Shown here in pieces: positions 50,054-59,539 of a DNA stretch of 64,000 nucleotides; the stretch's first letter is position 1; each line of letters opens with the position of its first letter. Below the pieces are notes generated by a model. The model saw nothing but the letters and a program-made list of their open reading frames with translations. It made no database searches and was not told the origin of the DNA. The position numbers and the translations under genes were made by a program. Source of the DNA: Winkia neuii subsp. neuii DSM 8576 (GTDB lineage: Bacteria; Actinomycetota; Actinomycetes; Actinomycetales; Actinomycetaceae); the NCBI RefSeq assembly GCF_000420405.1, contig NZ_ATUW01000002.1, forward strand, positions 248,001-312,000, given 5' to 3'.

Positions 50054-51228
50054 TGCCCGGCACAAAAATATTCACCAAACACTTTCTAGCCGGCACCTTC
50101 GCCAACTTTTTCGTCTATATCCAGTACTACGTCCTTATCGTGTCGGTAACGACCTACGCTAAAGAAACCTACGCGGCCTCTGTGTCTGCCGCTGGGTTTG
50201 CTGCCAGCATCTTCATTTTGGGGGCTCTGCTAGCCCGCTTCGTGAGCCCGGTCGTTATGAAGACGCTCGGGCGCCGGCGAACCTTGCTGACAGGTCTGGC
50301 CCTGGTGGTGCTTTCCTGCCTAGCCTACCTGGTGACGAATTCTCTGCTTGCACTGCTACTGATTAGGGCTCTGCACGGGGTGGCCTACGGCATTTCCCAA
50401 ACCGCGGTTACATCACTGGTGACCGCACGCATCCCCATATCTCACCACGGCGAGGGCATCGGCTACTTCATGCTCTCAATTACCGTCGGATCCGCCATCG
50501 GCCCCTTCATCGGGACGGTTGCAATGCACATACTAGGGTTCAACACACTCTTTTTGATTTGTGCCGCAGTTTCGGTTCTTGCCCTCCTTTGTGCGCTAGC
50601 CATGGGCCCCGAGCAAGCCAAACTGCGCAGTGCGACCGAGGCCGAAAATACCACCAAAAAGCTAGCCTTTACTACCTTTGTGGAACCCAGCGCACTGCCA
50701 ATCTCTACAGTCACCGCCCTAATCTACTTTGGCTACGGGGCGGTGCTGACCTACCTCAATTCCTTTGCTGCAGAGCAAGGTCTGGTAGAAGCTGCCGGCA
50801 TTTACTTCGTGATCTACGCGCTAATCATGTTCGTCACCCGCCCGCTCACCGGGCGCCTGTTCGACCGCCGCGGAGACCTTCCAGTAATGGTGCCCGGCTA
50901 CAGCGCCATGGTGGTCGGGCTAGCAGTGCTAGCTGCAGCCACCAACTCATTCCTGCTGCTGGCAGCGGCTGCGCTCATGGGCTTTGGCATCGGCGCTTCC
51001 CAGCCAGCAGGGTTGGCCTTGGCAATCAAAAATGCTCCGGATAGCCAACTCGACGTTGCCAACTCCACCTACTTCGTGTTCATGGATGCCGCCATCGGGG
51101 TTTGCCCGCTAGTTCTGGGGTGGATGGTCCCCACCTTCGGCTACCGCGGCCTATATCTGGCAGTCACAGCGATTGCCGCCCTAGCCCTGGGCGCCTACCT
51201 GGCAGGCAAGAGAGCCCACAAAATCTAG
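50053..51228 (+). CDS. MFS transporter
   Basis: The product is 391 aa with about 12 membrane helices. The MFS loop 2-3 motif region reads GRRRTLLTGLALVV and the second half has GRLFDRRGDLPVM. It resembles small-molecule or drug-exporting MFS members; substrate unknown. The GTG start overlaps the usp stop codon. A bidirectional terminator follows. Confidence 0.85.
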   Translation: MPGTKIFTKHFLAGTFANFFVYIQYYVLIVSVTTYAKETYAASVSAAGFAASIFILGALLARFVSPVVMKTLGRRRTLLTGLALVVLSCLAYLVTNSLLALLLIRALHGVAYGISQTAVTSLVTARIPISHHGEGIGYFMLSITVGSAIGPFIGTVAMHILGFNTLFLICAAVSVLALLCALAMGPEQAKLRSATEAENTTKKLAFTTFVEPSALPISTVTALIYFGYGAVLTYLNSFAAEQGLVEAAGIYFVIYALIMFVTRPLTGRLFDRRGDLPVMVPGYSAMVVGLAVLAAATNSFLLLAAAALMGFGIGASQPAGLALAIKNAPDSQLDVANSTYFVFMDAAIGVCPLVLGWMVPTFGYRGLYLAVTAIAALALGAYLAGKRAHKI

Positions 51229-51250
51229 CTAGCATCCACACAGTGACAAG

Positions 51251-51280
51251 GGGGCCTCCAGCCAGCTGGCTGGAGGCCCC
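51251..51280. terminator. Shared terminator between MFS gene and guaA
   Basis: A perfect 13-bp stem GGGGCCTCCAGCC with AGCT loop lies between two convergent genes. No U-tract is strong on either side, so it probably acts in both directions with moderate strength. Confidence 0.75.
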
Positions 51281-51286
51281 ACTCCT

Positions 51287-52864
51287 TTACTCCCACTCAA
51301 TAGTTCCGGGCGGTTTGGAGGTGCAATCCAAAACCACTCGGTTCACCTGGGGGACCGCGTTAGTAATGCGTGTGCTTATGCGGGCCAGCACGTCGTAGGG
51401 AAGCCTCGTCCAGTCTGCCGTCATGGCGTCCTCGGAAGAAACCGGGCGCAGCACGATCGGATGCCCGTAAGTGCGTCCGTCACCTTGCACCCCCACCGAA
51501 TGGACATCTGCTAGCAGCACCACCGGGCACTGCCAGATCTGCCGATCCAGGCCAGCCTTAGTCAATTCCTCGCGAGCAATTAGGTCGGCGGCACGCAAGA
51601 TCTGAAGACGCTCCTTGGTGACCTCGCCAATAATGCGAATCCCCAGCCCAGGACCCGGGAACGGCTGACGCCACACAATGTTCTGGGGTACCCCTAAGGT
51701 GAGACCAATCTGGCGTACCTCGTCTTTGAACAACGTGCGCAACGGTTCGATCAACTCGAAGTTGAGATCCTCGGGCAAGCCCCCCACATTGTGGTGCGAC
51801 TTGATGTTAGCTGCCCCCTCGCCCCCGCCGGACTCAACTACGTCCGGGTACAAGGTGCCCTGTACCAAAAACTTGATTGGGGCGCCCTCGGCTCCCGCTT
51901 TGCGCACCAAATCCAGCTGAGCTGCCTCAAAGGAGCGAATGAACTCGCGACCGATAATCTTGCGCTTGGTTTCGGGATCAGAAACGCCCTGCAGAGCAGT
52001 AAGGAAACGCTCGGACTCGTCAACCGTGACGATCTTGATGCCAGTCGAAGCCGCATAGTCGTGTTCCACCTGTTCGTGCTCGCCCGCACGCAGCAAGCCG
52101 TGGTCTACAAAAATACAGGTCAATTGGTCGCCAATAGCCTTGTGCACCAACGCCGCAGCAACCGAGGAATCCACCCCACCCGACAGCCCACAGATGACCT
52201 GCGCATCGCCAACCTGGGCACGGATCTTCTCCACCTGGGTGTCAATAATGGAAGCAGAAGTCCAATCCCCTGCCAAGCCGGCGCCCTCGTAAAGGAAGTG
52301 CTCAAGCGCCTTTTGCCCGAATTCGCTGTGATGCACCTCGGGGTGCCACTGCACCCCGTACAGGCCGCGTTCGCGATCTTCAAAGGCAGCCACCGGGGTC
52401 TCGGCAGTAGAGGCGGTAACCGTAAAGCCCTTGGGAGCCTGCTGCACCGCGTCGCCATGGCTCATCCACACGGCCTGCGCCTGCGGAGTACCCCCCAGCA
52501 GCAAGCCGCCGTCACCTTCGAGACGAACCTCAGTATGGCCATACTCGCGAGTGCCGGTCTTGCCGACCTTGCCCCCAAGTTTGGCGGCCATTGTCTGGAA
52601 ACCATAGCAGATGCCGAGCACGGGCACGCCAGCAGAAAAGATTTCCGGATCAATACTGGGGGCGCCCTCGGCGTACACCGAAGAAGGCCCGCCAGACAGA
52701 ATAATCGCGGCCGGATTCTTAGCCAACATGTGCGCCGCATCCATAGTGTGCGGCACGATCTCGGAATAGACGCGAGCTTCGCGCACCCTGCGCGCAATCA
52801 ACTGCGCATACTGGGCTCCAAAATCAACCACCAGGACGGGGCGTTCAGTAATACTTGAAGTCAC
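51287..52864 (-). CDS. guaA: GMP synthase (glutamine-hydrolysing)
   Basis: The product is 525 aa. The class I amidotransferase domain has GICYGFQ with the nucleophile Cys and [10 protein letters not shown]. The ATP-pyrophosphatase domain has [12 protein letters not shown], followed by the dimerisation domain ending [17 protein letters not shown]. It converts XMP to GMP. The GTG start at 52864 lies 6 nt after a TAACAT hexamer and lacks a Shine-Dalgarno, so a leaderless mRNA is likely. Confidence 0.97.
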   Translation of the reverse strand: MTSSITERPVLVVDFGAQYAQLIARRVREARVYSEIVPHTMDAAHMLAKNPAAIILSGGPSSVYAEGAPSIDPEIFSAGVPVLGICYGFQTMAAKLGGKVGKTGTREYGHTEVRLEGDGGLLLGGTPQAQAVWMSHGDAVQQAPKGFTVTASTAETPVAAFEDRERGLYGVQWHPEVHHSEFGQKALEHFLYEGAGLAGDWTSASIIDTQVEKIRAQVGDAQVICGLSGGVDSSVAAALVHKAIGDQLTCIFVDHGLLRAGEHEQVEHDYAASTGIKIVTVDESERFLTALQGVSDPETKRKIIGREFIRSFEAAQLDLVRKAGAEGAPIKFLVQGTLYPDVVESGGGEGAANIKSHHNVGGLPEDLNFELIEPLRTLFKDEVRQIGLTLGVPQNIVWRQPFPGPGLGIRIIGEVTKERLQILRAADLIAREELTKAGLDRQIWQCPVVLLADVHSVGVQGDGRTYGHPIVLRPVSSEDAMTADWTRLPYDVLARISTRITNAVPQVNRVVLDCTSKPPGTIEWE

Positions 52865-52912
52865 AGGTACATGTTAGCCCGGCGCGGGCACGCGTGCACC
52901 ATCCCCCACCAG

Positions 52913-53923
52913 TTACTTTTTCCATAGCCTACGCCGTGTCGAGCGCCGGGCCACCAGGGTGGGTTCGATCATTTCGGAACGCCCTGGTGCCTTGCGATCC
53001 CGCTGGCGCGATTCGATCATTTGCACGGCCCCCCGCGCCATGCGCGCCAGCCCCTGATCTATCGAGGTCAGCTCCAGCGAATAGAACGAGGCCAACGCCG
53101 TGTTGTCGTAGCCAGTCACCCCCACGTCTACCCCTAAGGACATGCCTCTGGACATGATCTCGACGGCAGCCTCGAAAGCTATCTGGTCGTTGTGACAAAT
53201 AAATGCCACATCGGTGGAGTTGAAAATGTCGAAAGCCTGCAACACGGCCTCGGAGACGCGCCCGGTAACGGTAATGGTTACCGCCTCGTCGGCCCTGCCC
53301 ATTTTCTTCATAGCCGCCAAGAATCCGCTTTGGCGCCTATTAGCTGAAGTTTGGGGGATGTCGGCGTCCTCGTCCTCTAAAAACACGATGTGCTTATAAC
53401 CGGCCTCAACCGCATGCTCGGTGGCAAGAGCCTCCCCCCTGGCGTCGTCGCACAATACCGCGTCTACCATTCCCTTAGCCGGAGGGCGGTTGAGTAGGCA
53501 GACGGGCACCAACTCACCAATTTTCAAAATAGCCTCGGGGGACAGAAGCGAACCGGTCAAAATTAGCCCGTCGGCACCCATCTCGATAAAGCGGTCAATT
53601 ACAGAGCGTTCCACTTCCAAGACCGAAGCCGACGACCCGATGAGCGGGGTCAGATTGCGTTCAGATGCGGCAACGCGGATGGCGTCGGCAAGGTCCCCGA
53701 AGAAGGGGTTCGAAAAGCCGGGCGTAACGAGCCCGATTGTGCGGGTGCGTCGCTCCACTAGGGCCCGGGCAGCAGCGTTGGGTCGATACCCCAAAGTGGC
53801 CATGGCCTCTTGGACGGCTCGGCGTTTTGCAGCTGAGACATGTTTATCCCCACGCACTACCAGGGATACGAGTTGCCTAGAAACTCCTGCTAGGTCAGCA
53901 ACGTCTTGTTGGGTTGGCTGCAT
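52913..53923 (-). CDS. LacI-family transcriptional regulator
   Basis: The product is 336 aa. The helix-turn-helix is QQDVADLAGVSRQLVSLVVRGDKHVSAAKRRAV (about 5-37), with hinge GYRPNAAARALVERRT. The periplasmic-binding-like domain follows (TIGLVTPGFSNPFFGDLADAIR). It lies 9 nt after the MFS gene and probably represses that operon in response to its sugar or nucleoside substrate, which is inference. Confidence 0.9.
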   Translation of the reverse strand: MQPTQQDVADLAGVSRQLVSLVVRGDKHVSAAKRRAVQEAMATLGYRPNAAARALVERRTRTIGLVTPGFSNPFFGDLADAIRVAASERNLTPLIGSSASVLEVERSVIDRFIEMGADGLILTGSLLSPEAILKIGELVPVCLLNRPPAKGMVDAVLCDDARGEALATEHAVEAGYKHIVFLEDEDADIPQTSANRRQSGFLAAMKKMGRADEAVTITVTGRVSEAVLQAFDIFNSTDVAFICHNDQIAFEAAVEIMSRGMSLGVDVGVTGYDNTALASFYSLELTSIDQGLARMARGAVQMIESRQRDRKAPGRSEMIEPTLVARRSTRRRLWKK

Positions 53924-53932
53924 AGTTTTAGT

Positions 53933-55366
53933 CTACCTGCCGCGCCGCCCTAAAACCTGCGGAGGTGGGGGCACCACGCGCGCCACCCCAACCGTGGCCA
54001 GCGCATCTACTGCCGCCATGGCAAAGAACGCCACCCCCGCCCCAAAATGGTCCGCCACCAGCAAAAACAATCCCAAGGACAGCCCTAACACTACCAGCGA
54101 AGTGGCATTGGCCCGCGCCCTCACAGGCCCGGGAGTATGCGCTCTGGTCAGGGAATTTGAGGCGGGGAACATCACCATGATCACAATCAGAGTGTGCGCA
54201 AAGAAGATCGCAGCTACCAGCGTCCACGCCCCCCAAAAGTGCGGAACAACCACCGCGAAGGTGAGCCCGAGCGCAAGTAAAGCCACTATCGAAGTCACCC
54301 CTCCCACCAGCAGACTCTGCCGCCGCGAGGTACCCAGCGCCAAAGACTCGGGCAAGAATCCGTAGACCCTAAAGATCAGCCCGAACAGGGCGCAGGCTAC
54401 AGCCCCCATGCCCACGATCACCGAGATGGTCATAGAGGTTCCCGTCCACGAACAAATAGCGATTCCGAACAAGAAAATAATGCCCGCCCCAGTCGAATGC
54501 AGCCCAAAGGCGGCAACGATCGCCGACCGAGTCATAATTTTTTGCCGCGGCGAGGAATACTGCGCTTTGCGCCTGCCTACAGTCTCGTCGGTTACCGAAG
54601 CCAGGATTTCCATGCGCCCAAATTCGCGGGCAATCCTCGCTGCAGAACCAGAACGGATCTTTACGAGGGCGGCTAGCGCCTGCTCGCCTTTGTGTTGGCG
54701 GATGAGCAGCACGGGCGATTCGGGGCCCACAAAACTAGCTCCCGCCCCCACTAGGGCAGGCAGTACCGGAAAGAAGAAAAGCGGGCTAGGACCGGACAAA
54801 AAAGAAGGCATGTCGACTGTTTCTATTTCGTTCAGCCACGCCCAGGTGGCAGTAATTGACAGGCCCAGCAAAATTCCGGACAGCAACCCCAGATCGCCGA
54901 TCACGTAAAACCGTCCGCGCAAGGTGGAGGGCATAATTTGGCGAATATATTTGCCCGCCGCACTAACTGCCGCCCCGCAAGCTGCTCCACCTACCACGAC
55001 TGCGCCCTCGAGGGCCCAAAAAGTAGGCTGCACCGCAGCTAGCAAGAGCGCTAACGCTGCCACAACCATCGCTAGCGACACCAGCTTGCGCGAAGAGATC
55101 CCCTTCTCGTCCAGATTCTGGGATAGGTAAATCCCGGGTGCGGCAGCCAAAAATGCGCTCGTAACTAAAGCCGCTTGTTCAAATACTGAAATACCCGCGT
55201 AGTTGAAATATTTGAGCAGGGGCATGCAGGCCCCCAGGGTCGAAATAATCCATCCGACAGTAATCATTACCAGCACAAACTGTGCCATCACCCGGGGTCG
55301 GCCTACGCGAACAGCGTCCGCTTTTAGCTCCTCAATGTGGTGTACCAAACTGGCTCTTTCAGCCAC
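53933..55366 (-). CDS. MFS sugar-type transporter
   Basis: The product is 477 aa with about 12 membrane helices. It has sugar-porter-like spacing with a central loop (PESPVLLIRQHKGEQALAAL) in which PESPxxL is a hallmark of the sugar porter family, and GRRKAQ in the loop before helix 7. The GTG at 55366 has AGGAG 5 nt upstream, and is preferred over GTG 55372, which lies within that site. It is co-transcribed with the LacI gene, so its substrate is probably the regulator's effector. Confidence 0.85.
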   Translation of the reverse strand: MAERASLVHHIEELKADAVRVGRPRVMAQFVLVMITVGWIISTLGACMPLLKYFNYAGISVFEQAALVTSAFLAAAPGIYLSQNLDEKGISSRKLVSLAMVVAALALLLAAVQPTFWALEGAVVVGGAACGAAVSAAGKYIRQIMPSTLRGRFYVIGDLGLLSGILLGLSITATWAWLNEIETVDMPSFLSGPSPLFFFPVLPALVGAGASFVGPESPVLLIRQHKGEQALAALVKIRSGSAARIAREFGRMEILASVTDETVGRRKAQYSSPRQKIMTRSAIVAAFGLHSTGAGIIFLFGIAICSWTGTSMTISVIVGMGAVACALFGLIFRVYGFLPESLALGTSRRQSLLVGGVTSIVALLALGLTFAVVVPHFWGAWTLVAAIFFAHTLIVIMVMFPASNSLTRAHTPGPVRARANATSLVVLGLSLGLFLLVADHFGAGVAFFAMAAVDALATVGVARVVPPPPQVLGRRGR

Positions 55367-55398
55367 TCCCACTCCTCACACCGTTTGTCAATACAATT

Positions 55399-55411
55399 AG
55401 ATTACCTAATC
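55399..55411 (-). promoter_or_regulatory. Candidate -10 and LacI operator of the MFS-lacI operon
   Basis: The palindrome GATTACCTAATC (55400-55411) overlaps a minus-strand TAATCT -10 hexamer (55404-55399). This would let the adjacent LacI protein block RNA polymerase. No good -35 is seen, and LacI sites normally have a central CG, so this is tentative. Confidence 0.35.
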
Positions 55412-55524
55412 AGTCCGCAAAAGTGATTATTTCGAAGCAAAAATTAGCGCAAAATGAGTGACCAAAGGCGCGTCCTATTTTTTTCCTGCGCCTTCCCGAA
55501 ACAGTTACAGTTAGCACTGGAAGC

Positions 55525-55530
55525 TAATCT
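55525..55530 (+). promoter_or_regulatory. Possible pta-ackA promoter (-10)
   Basis: TAATCT lies 16 nt before the pta ATG, next to the GAGGAG ribosome site. Direct repeats ACAGTT at 55500-55511 lie just upstream. A -35 is not clear. Confidence 0.35.
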
Positions 55531-55545
55531 CTACGAGGAGAAGTA

Positions 55546-57015
55546 ATGACTCGGATCCACGTGCTACCCGTTGACACGTCGTTTACTGTCAGCCCCATCG
55601 CTGACAAGATCGCCCAGAAACTAAACTCTACCCCAGCCCGCCCCTACGCCGAGGGGGAATGGTTCCTGCAAGCCAAGTCCTTGCGCGCAAAGGCAATTCC
55701 TGCTCTAGCTGACGCAAAGGTAGTTGACGGCACTGTTGCCACCTCCTACTCGGGCCTGTCACTGCTGGCCACCCAGGCGGGCGTCGCCGCTGACGATTCT
55801 GCGACCGTCCTGCTCGTGGTAGATGGTTCTAAGACTAAGAATCCCGAAGGGGCAATCGCAGCGGCCCGCAAAGTCGTCGAAGACTCGCACGCTTCCGTAG
55901 CCGGAACCCTCTACGTCGGCGGCCAGGCTCCCGCCTCGGAAAACGTGTTTGCCGCCCAGAGCACCGACATATCCGACGAATTGGCCGAAAAGCTTGCCGC
56001 TCTTACCCAAACTGCCGGCTCTGGGGTAGTCACCCCCGGCGCTTTTAAGGCTGGCTTCATCAAGCAGGCCAAGTCGCAGCTGCGCACCATCGTCCTGCCC
56101 GAGCCCGACGATCTGCGGGTACTCCAAGCCGCCGCTACCGTCCTCGAAATGGGCACTGCCAACCTGGTTCTACTGGGCGAGGAAGCAGACATCAAGGCTG
56201 CCGCGGACAAAGAAGGCCTCGACATTTCAGCCGCCCAGATCGTTTCCCCCAAAGATCCGGAGCGCATTGACCGCTACGCCCAGATTCTGTACGAAGCTCG
56301 CAAGCACAAGGGCGTCGACCTCGAAAAAGCCAAGTCGATGTTGGCAGACGTTTCTTACTTTGGCACTTTGATGATTGCTGCCGGCGAGGCCGACGGCATG
56401 GTTTCCGGCGCCGTCCATACAACGGCCGAAACCATTCGCCCCGCTCTGCAGATCATCAAGACTAAGCCCGGCACTTCTACAGTGTCCGGGTCTTTCTTTG
56501 TTCTTCTCGAAGATCGCGTGCAGCTATACGCCGACTGCGCGGTAACTATCGACCCCACTTCGGATCAGCTTGTCGACATCGCTGCCGCTTCCGCCGATAC
56601 CGCAAAGAACTTCGGGATGGACCCGAAGGTCGCCCTCATTTCCTACTCCACCGGCGATTCGGGCAAGGGCCCAACCGTGGACAAGGTCAAAGAGGCCATG
56701 GCTAAAATCAAGGATTCCCACCCCGAATTAGTTGTCGACGGACCGTTGCAGTTCGACGCTGCCTTCGATCCGACAGTTGCGGCTAAGAAGCGCCCCGGCT
56801 CCCCCGTAGCGGGGCAGGCGAACGTGTTTGTGTTCGTCAACCTGGACCAGGGCAACTGCACGTACAAGGCGGTCCAGCGCACGGCTGGGGCCACCGCAAT
56901 TGGACCGATCTTGCAGGGTATGAAGAAGCCTGTAAACGACCTGTCCCGCGGAGCAACCGTAGACGACATTGTGAACACCGTTATCCTCACCGCCATCCAG
57001 GCGCAGGAAAAGTAA
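55546..57015 (+). CDS. pta: Phosphate acetyltransferase
   Basis: The product is 489 aa. It has the long N-terminal region (P-loop-like remnant and DRTGG-type part) before the catalytic PTA domain from about 170, with TIVLPEPDDLRVLQAA, ADGMVSGAVHTTAETIRPALQIIKTKPG and SYSTGDSGKGP. It interconverts acetyl-CoA and acetyl phosphate. GAGGAG precedes the ATG. ackA follows 28 nt later. Confidence 0.95.
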   Translation: MTRIHVLPVDTSFTVSPIADKIAQKLNSTPARPYAEGEWFLQAKSLRAKAIPALADAKVVDGTVATSYSGLSLLATQAGVAADDSATVLLVVDGSKTKNPEGAIAAARKVVEDSHASVAGTLYVGGQAPASENVFAAQSTDISDELAEKLAALTQTAGSGVVTPGAFKAGFIKQAKSQLRTIVLPEPDDLRVLQAAATVLEMGTANLVLLGEEADIKAAADKEGLDISAAQIVSPKDPERIDRYAQILYEARKHKGVDLEKAKSMLADVSYFGTLMIAAGEADGMVSGAVHTTAETIRPALQIIKTKPGTSTVSGSFFVLLEDRVQLYADCAVTIDPTSDQLVDIAAASADTAKNFGMDPKVALISYSTGDSGKGPTVDKVKEAMAKIKDSHPELVVDGPLQFDAAFDPTVAAKKRPGSPVAGQANVFVFVNLDQGNCTYKAVQRTAGATAIGPILQGMKKPVNDLSRGATVDDIVNTVILTAIQAQEK

Positions 57016-57043
57016 TCCCTACAGATAAAAGGAGAAGTGCTCT

Positions 57044-58231
57044 ATGGCACGCACCGTTCTAGTAATTAACTCCGGTTCGTCCTCGATCAAGTACCAGCTA
57101 CTCGATCCCGACACCGGGGAAGTACATGCCAAGGGCCTGTGCGAAAGGATCGGCGAGAAGGAAGCCCACATTGCCCACAAGTACAACGGGCAGACTACCG
57201 ATGTGAACGAGCCTATCGCGGACCACGGTTTCGGCCTTTCCGAGATTCTGCGCCTCTTCGACGAGGTCGGCCCCTCCATTGCCGATGCCAACGTCGTGGG
57301 TGTTGGTCACCGCGTAGTTCAAGGTGGCAAGTACTTCGACGGACCGGCTTTGGTTACTGACGAGGTTCGCCAGAAGATCGAAGAGTTGTGCCCGCTGGCA
57401 CCGCTGCACAACCCCGCCAACTTGGCCGGTATCGACGTAGCTAAGAAGCTGCTGCCCGACGTGCCCCACGTAGTAGTTTTCGACACCGCCTTCTTCCAGA
57501 CGCTGCCGGCGGAGGCCTCCACCTACGCTATTGACCAAGACGTTGCCGAAAAGTACGAGATCCGCCGCTATGGCGCCCACGGCACCTCGCACCGTTTCGT
57601 CTCGGGCCGAGTCAGCGAGATTCTGGGCCGGAACGATCTGAAGCAGATTGTGTTGCACCTGGGCAACGGTGCTTCGGCCTCGGCAGTTGTAAACGGCAAG
57701 GCCGTAGATACCTCCATGGGGCTGACCCCGCTCGAGGGGCTAGTTATGGGTACCCGCACCGGCGACATCGACCCGGCAGTTGTGTTCCACCTTTCCCGCC
57801 AGGCGGGCATGTCCACCGACGAGCTGGATACGCTGTTCAACAAGAAGTCCGGCCTGCTCGGCCTGTGTGGCGACAACGACATGCGCACCGTGCGCGACCT
57901 AGCGGACGAAGGCAATCAGAAGGCCCGAGCCGCCCTCGACGTGTACCTGCACCGGCTGGTCTCCTACATCGGCCGCTATTACGCTGTAATGGGCGGACTG
58001 GACGTTATTACGTTCACCGCCGGCGTTGGCGAGAATGATGTCGACATCCGCCGCGAGCTGTGCGAGCGGCTAGCATTCATGGGCATCGAACTGGATCAGG
58101 AAGCCAACAAGGTCCGCGGCGACGACCCGCGCACCATCTCGACTCCGGAATCCAAGATCACCGTAATGGTTGTTCCCACCAACGAAGAACTATCCATTGC
58201 CCAACAGGTTATGGAGATCGCGCAAAAGTAA
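57044..58231 (+). CDS. ackA: Acetate kinase
   Basis: The product is 395 aa. N-terminal INSGSSSIKYQLLD, HTSH-like GTSHRFVSGR, and the ATP-site FTAGVGENDVDIR are all present. It makes acetate and ATP from acetyl phosphate, completing overflow fermentation or acetate activation with pta. GGAG precedes the ATG. A strong terminator follows. Confidence 0.96.
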   Translation: MARTVLVINSGSSSIKYQLLDPDTGEVHAKGLCERIGEKEAHIAHKYNGQTTDVNEPIADHGFGLSEILRLFDEVGPSIADANVVGVGHRVVQGGKYFDGPALVTDEVRQKIEELCPLAPLHNPANLAGIDVAKKLLPDVPHVVVFDTAFFQTLPAEASTYAIDQDVAEKYEIRRYGAHGTSHRFVSGRVSEILGRNDLKQIVLHLGNGASASAVVNGKAVDTSMGLTPLEGLVMGTRTGDIDPAVVFHLSRQAGMSTDELDTLFNKKSGLLGLCGDNDMRTVRDLADEGNQKARAALDVYLHRLVSYIGRYYAVMGGLDVITFTAGVGENDVDIRRELCERLAFMGIELDQEANKVRGDDPRTISTPESKITVMVVPTNEELSIAQQVMEIAQK

Positions 58232-58244
58232 CTGAGCGTATATA

Positions 58245-58286
58245 AGATCCGGCCTCCCACCTTTTCCGCGGCGGGAGGCCGGATCT
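58245..58286 (+). terminator. Intrinsic terminator after ackA
   Basis: Arms AGATCCGGCCTCCC and GGGAGGCCGGATCT form a perfect 14-bp stem with a 14-nt loop. It ends the pta-ackA operon and may also serve the convergent ABC permease gene. Confidence 0.88.
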
Positions 58287-58303
58287 ATTAATGCCGCCTT
58301 GCC

Positions 58304-59539
58304 CTAGGCTTTCACGGCTTGTCTACCAAATGCCTGCCGGAACGAGAGCTTGCCCCCGGTGTTCATAACGCCGCGCCTGTAGGCTCGCCCTCCGACCCAG
58401 ATCAGCAGGGGTAGGGCCACCAGGTTGAGCACAATGGCAACTAGGATTTCCCAGGTGGGAGCCACACCCCAGGCGATGCGCACGGGCATGGCATAGCAGC
58501 TGGCCCCCGGAATGAACGAGAGCACCCGCACCAGAGTAGAGGTGGGATTGTTCATTGCCACGAACAACGTGACGTACAGGACCACCATTTGCCACAGCAG
58601 CAGCGGCATGAGCGCAGTGCCCATATCTTCGCTGCGGGTAACCATGGCGCCCACACCAGCGTAGAGGAAAATATAGGTGGCAAAGCCCAAAACCATCCAT
58701 GCCACGACCCAACCGGATATGCCGGCCACATCCAGCTGGATGTCCACTGCCTTGATTAGCGCCATCCCCCCGACAATAGCCCCGCTGCCCATTATTACCA
58801 GCTGCGCCAACGCCATCACGGCCACACCTAAGACTTTGCCGAGCAGCAGCCTCGAGGGGCTCACCGCCCCCAAGAGCACCTCAACTATTCTTGAGGACTT
58901 TTCTTCTACCACTCCGAGCGCAACCACCTGGCCGGCGGTCAAAATGATCATAAATAGCAACAGTAGGGCAACCAGCGAAACGAAGTAACCGGTGAGATGA
59001 TCTGTGGCACCGGAATCGTCATCGCTATCTTCAGATAGGTCAACGGTTTTGAACTGGACATTGTTTACCCGCTCGTTTAATTCGTTCACGTTCCCGCCGA
59101 TGTCCTGCACGTATTTGCCCAGTTCGGCCGAGGCGACAACCTGCCGTACTGTGGTAGAAAGCGACAGTGAGGCAGGCCCGTTGGACAGCAGCTGAACTTG
59201 GTCGCCCACTTTGACGAGGGCGTAGTCGGCGGTGCCGTCTTTAACTTGCTTCTTGGCGACCTCGGCTGAGGGAACCCGCTTTGCCACCGAGTCGTTTGCT
59301 AGCACCCCCGCCCCGGAGGAGGCCATTTGTTTAGAAACGGCTTTGAGCGCACTGCCTATTTCTTGGGTGTCGGCGGTGACCGCAATCTTCTCGGGCTCAG
59401 CTTCTTGCCCCAAGAATTTGGCGGCAACCGTACCTCCAACGCCAAAGACGAGGGCGATCAAAATGGTGGTTATTACTGTAGCTTTGTTTAGCCCTCGCTG
59501 GATGATTTCACGCTTGGCAATCTGCAGCACCTGGTTCAT
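58304..59539 (-). CDS. ABC-2 type export permease (NatB-like)
   Basis: The product is 411 aa. One N-terminal helix (VITTILIALVFGVGG) precedes a large extracellular loop of about 150 residues, then six helices with YFVSLVALLLLFMIILTAGQVVALGVVEEKSSRIVEVLL. This matches NatB/YhaP-type exporters. The start overlaps the ATPase stop by 4 nt (ATGA). Substrate unknown, perhaps Na+, a peptide or lipid. Confidence 0.88.
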   Translation of the reverse strand: MNQVLQIAKREIIQRGLNKATVITTILIALVFGVGGTVAAKFLGQEAEPEKIAVTADTQEIGSALKAVSKQMASSGAGVLANDSVAKRVPSAEVAKKQVKDGTADYALVKVGDQVQLLSNGPASLSLSTTVRQVVASAELGKYVQDIGGNVNELNERVNNVQFKTVDLSEDSDDDSGATDHLTGYFVSLVALLLLFMIILTAGQVVALGVVEEKSSRIVEVLLGAVSPSRLLLGKVLGVAVMALAQLVIMGSGAIVGGMALIKAVDIQLDVAGISGWVVAWMVLGFATYIFLYAGVGAMVTRSEDMGTALMPLLLWQMVVLYVTLFVAMNNPTSTLVRVLSFIPGASCYAMPVRIAWGVAPTWEILVAIVLNLVALPLLIWVGGRAYRRGVMNTGGKLSFRQAFGRQAVKA

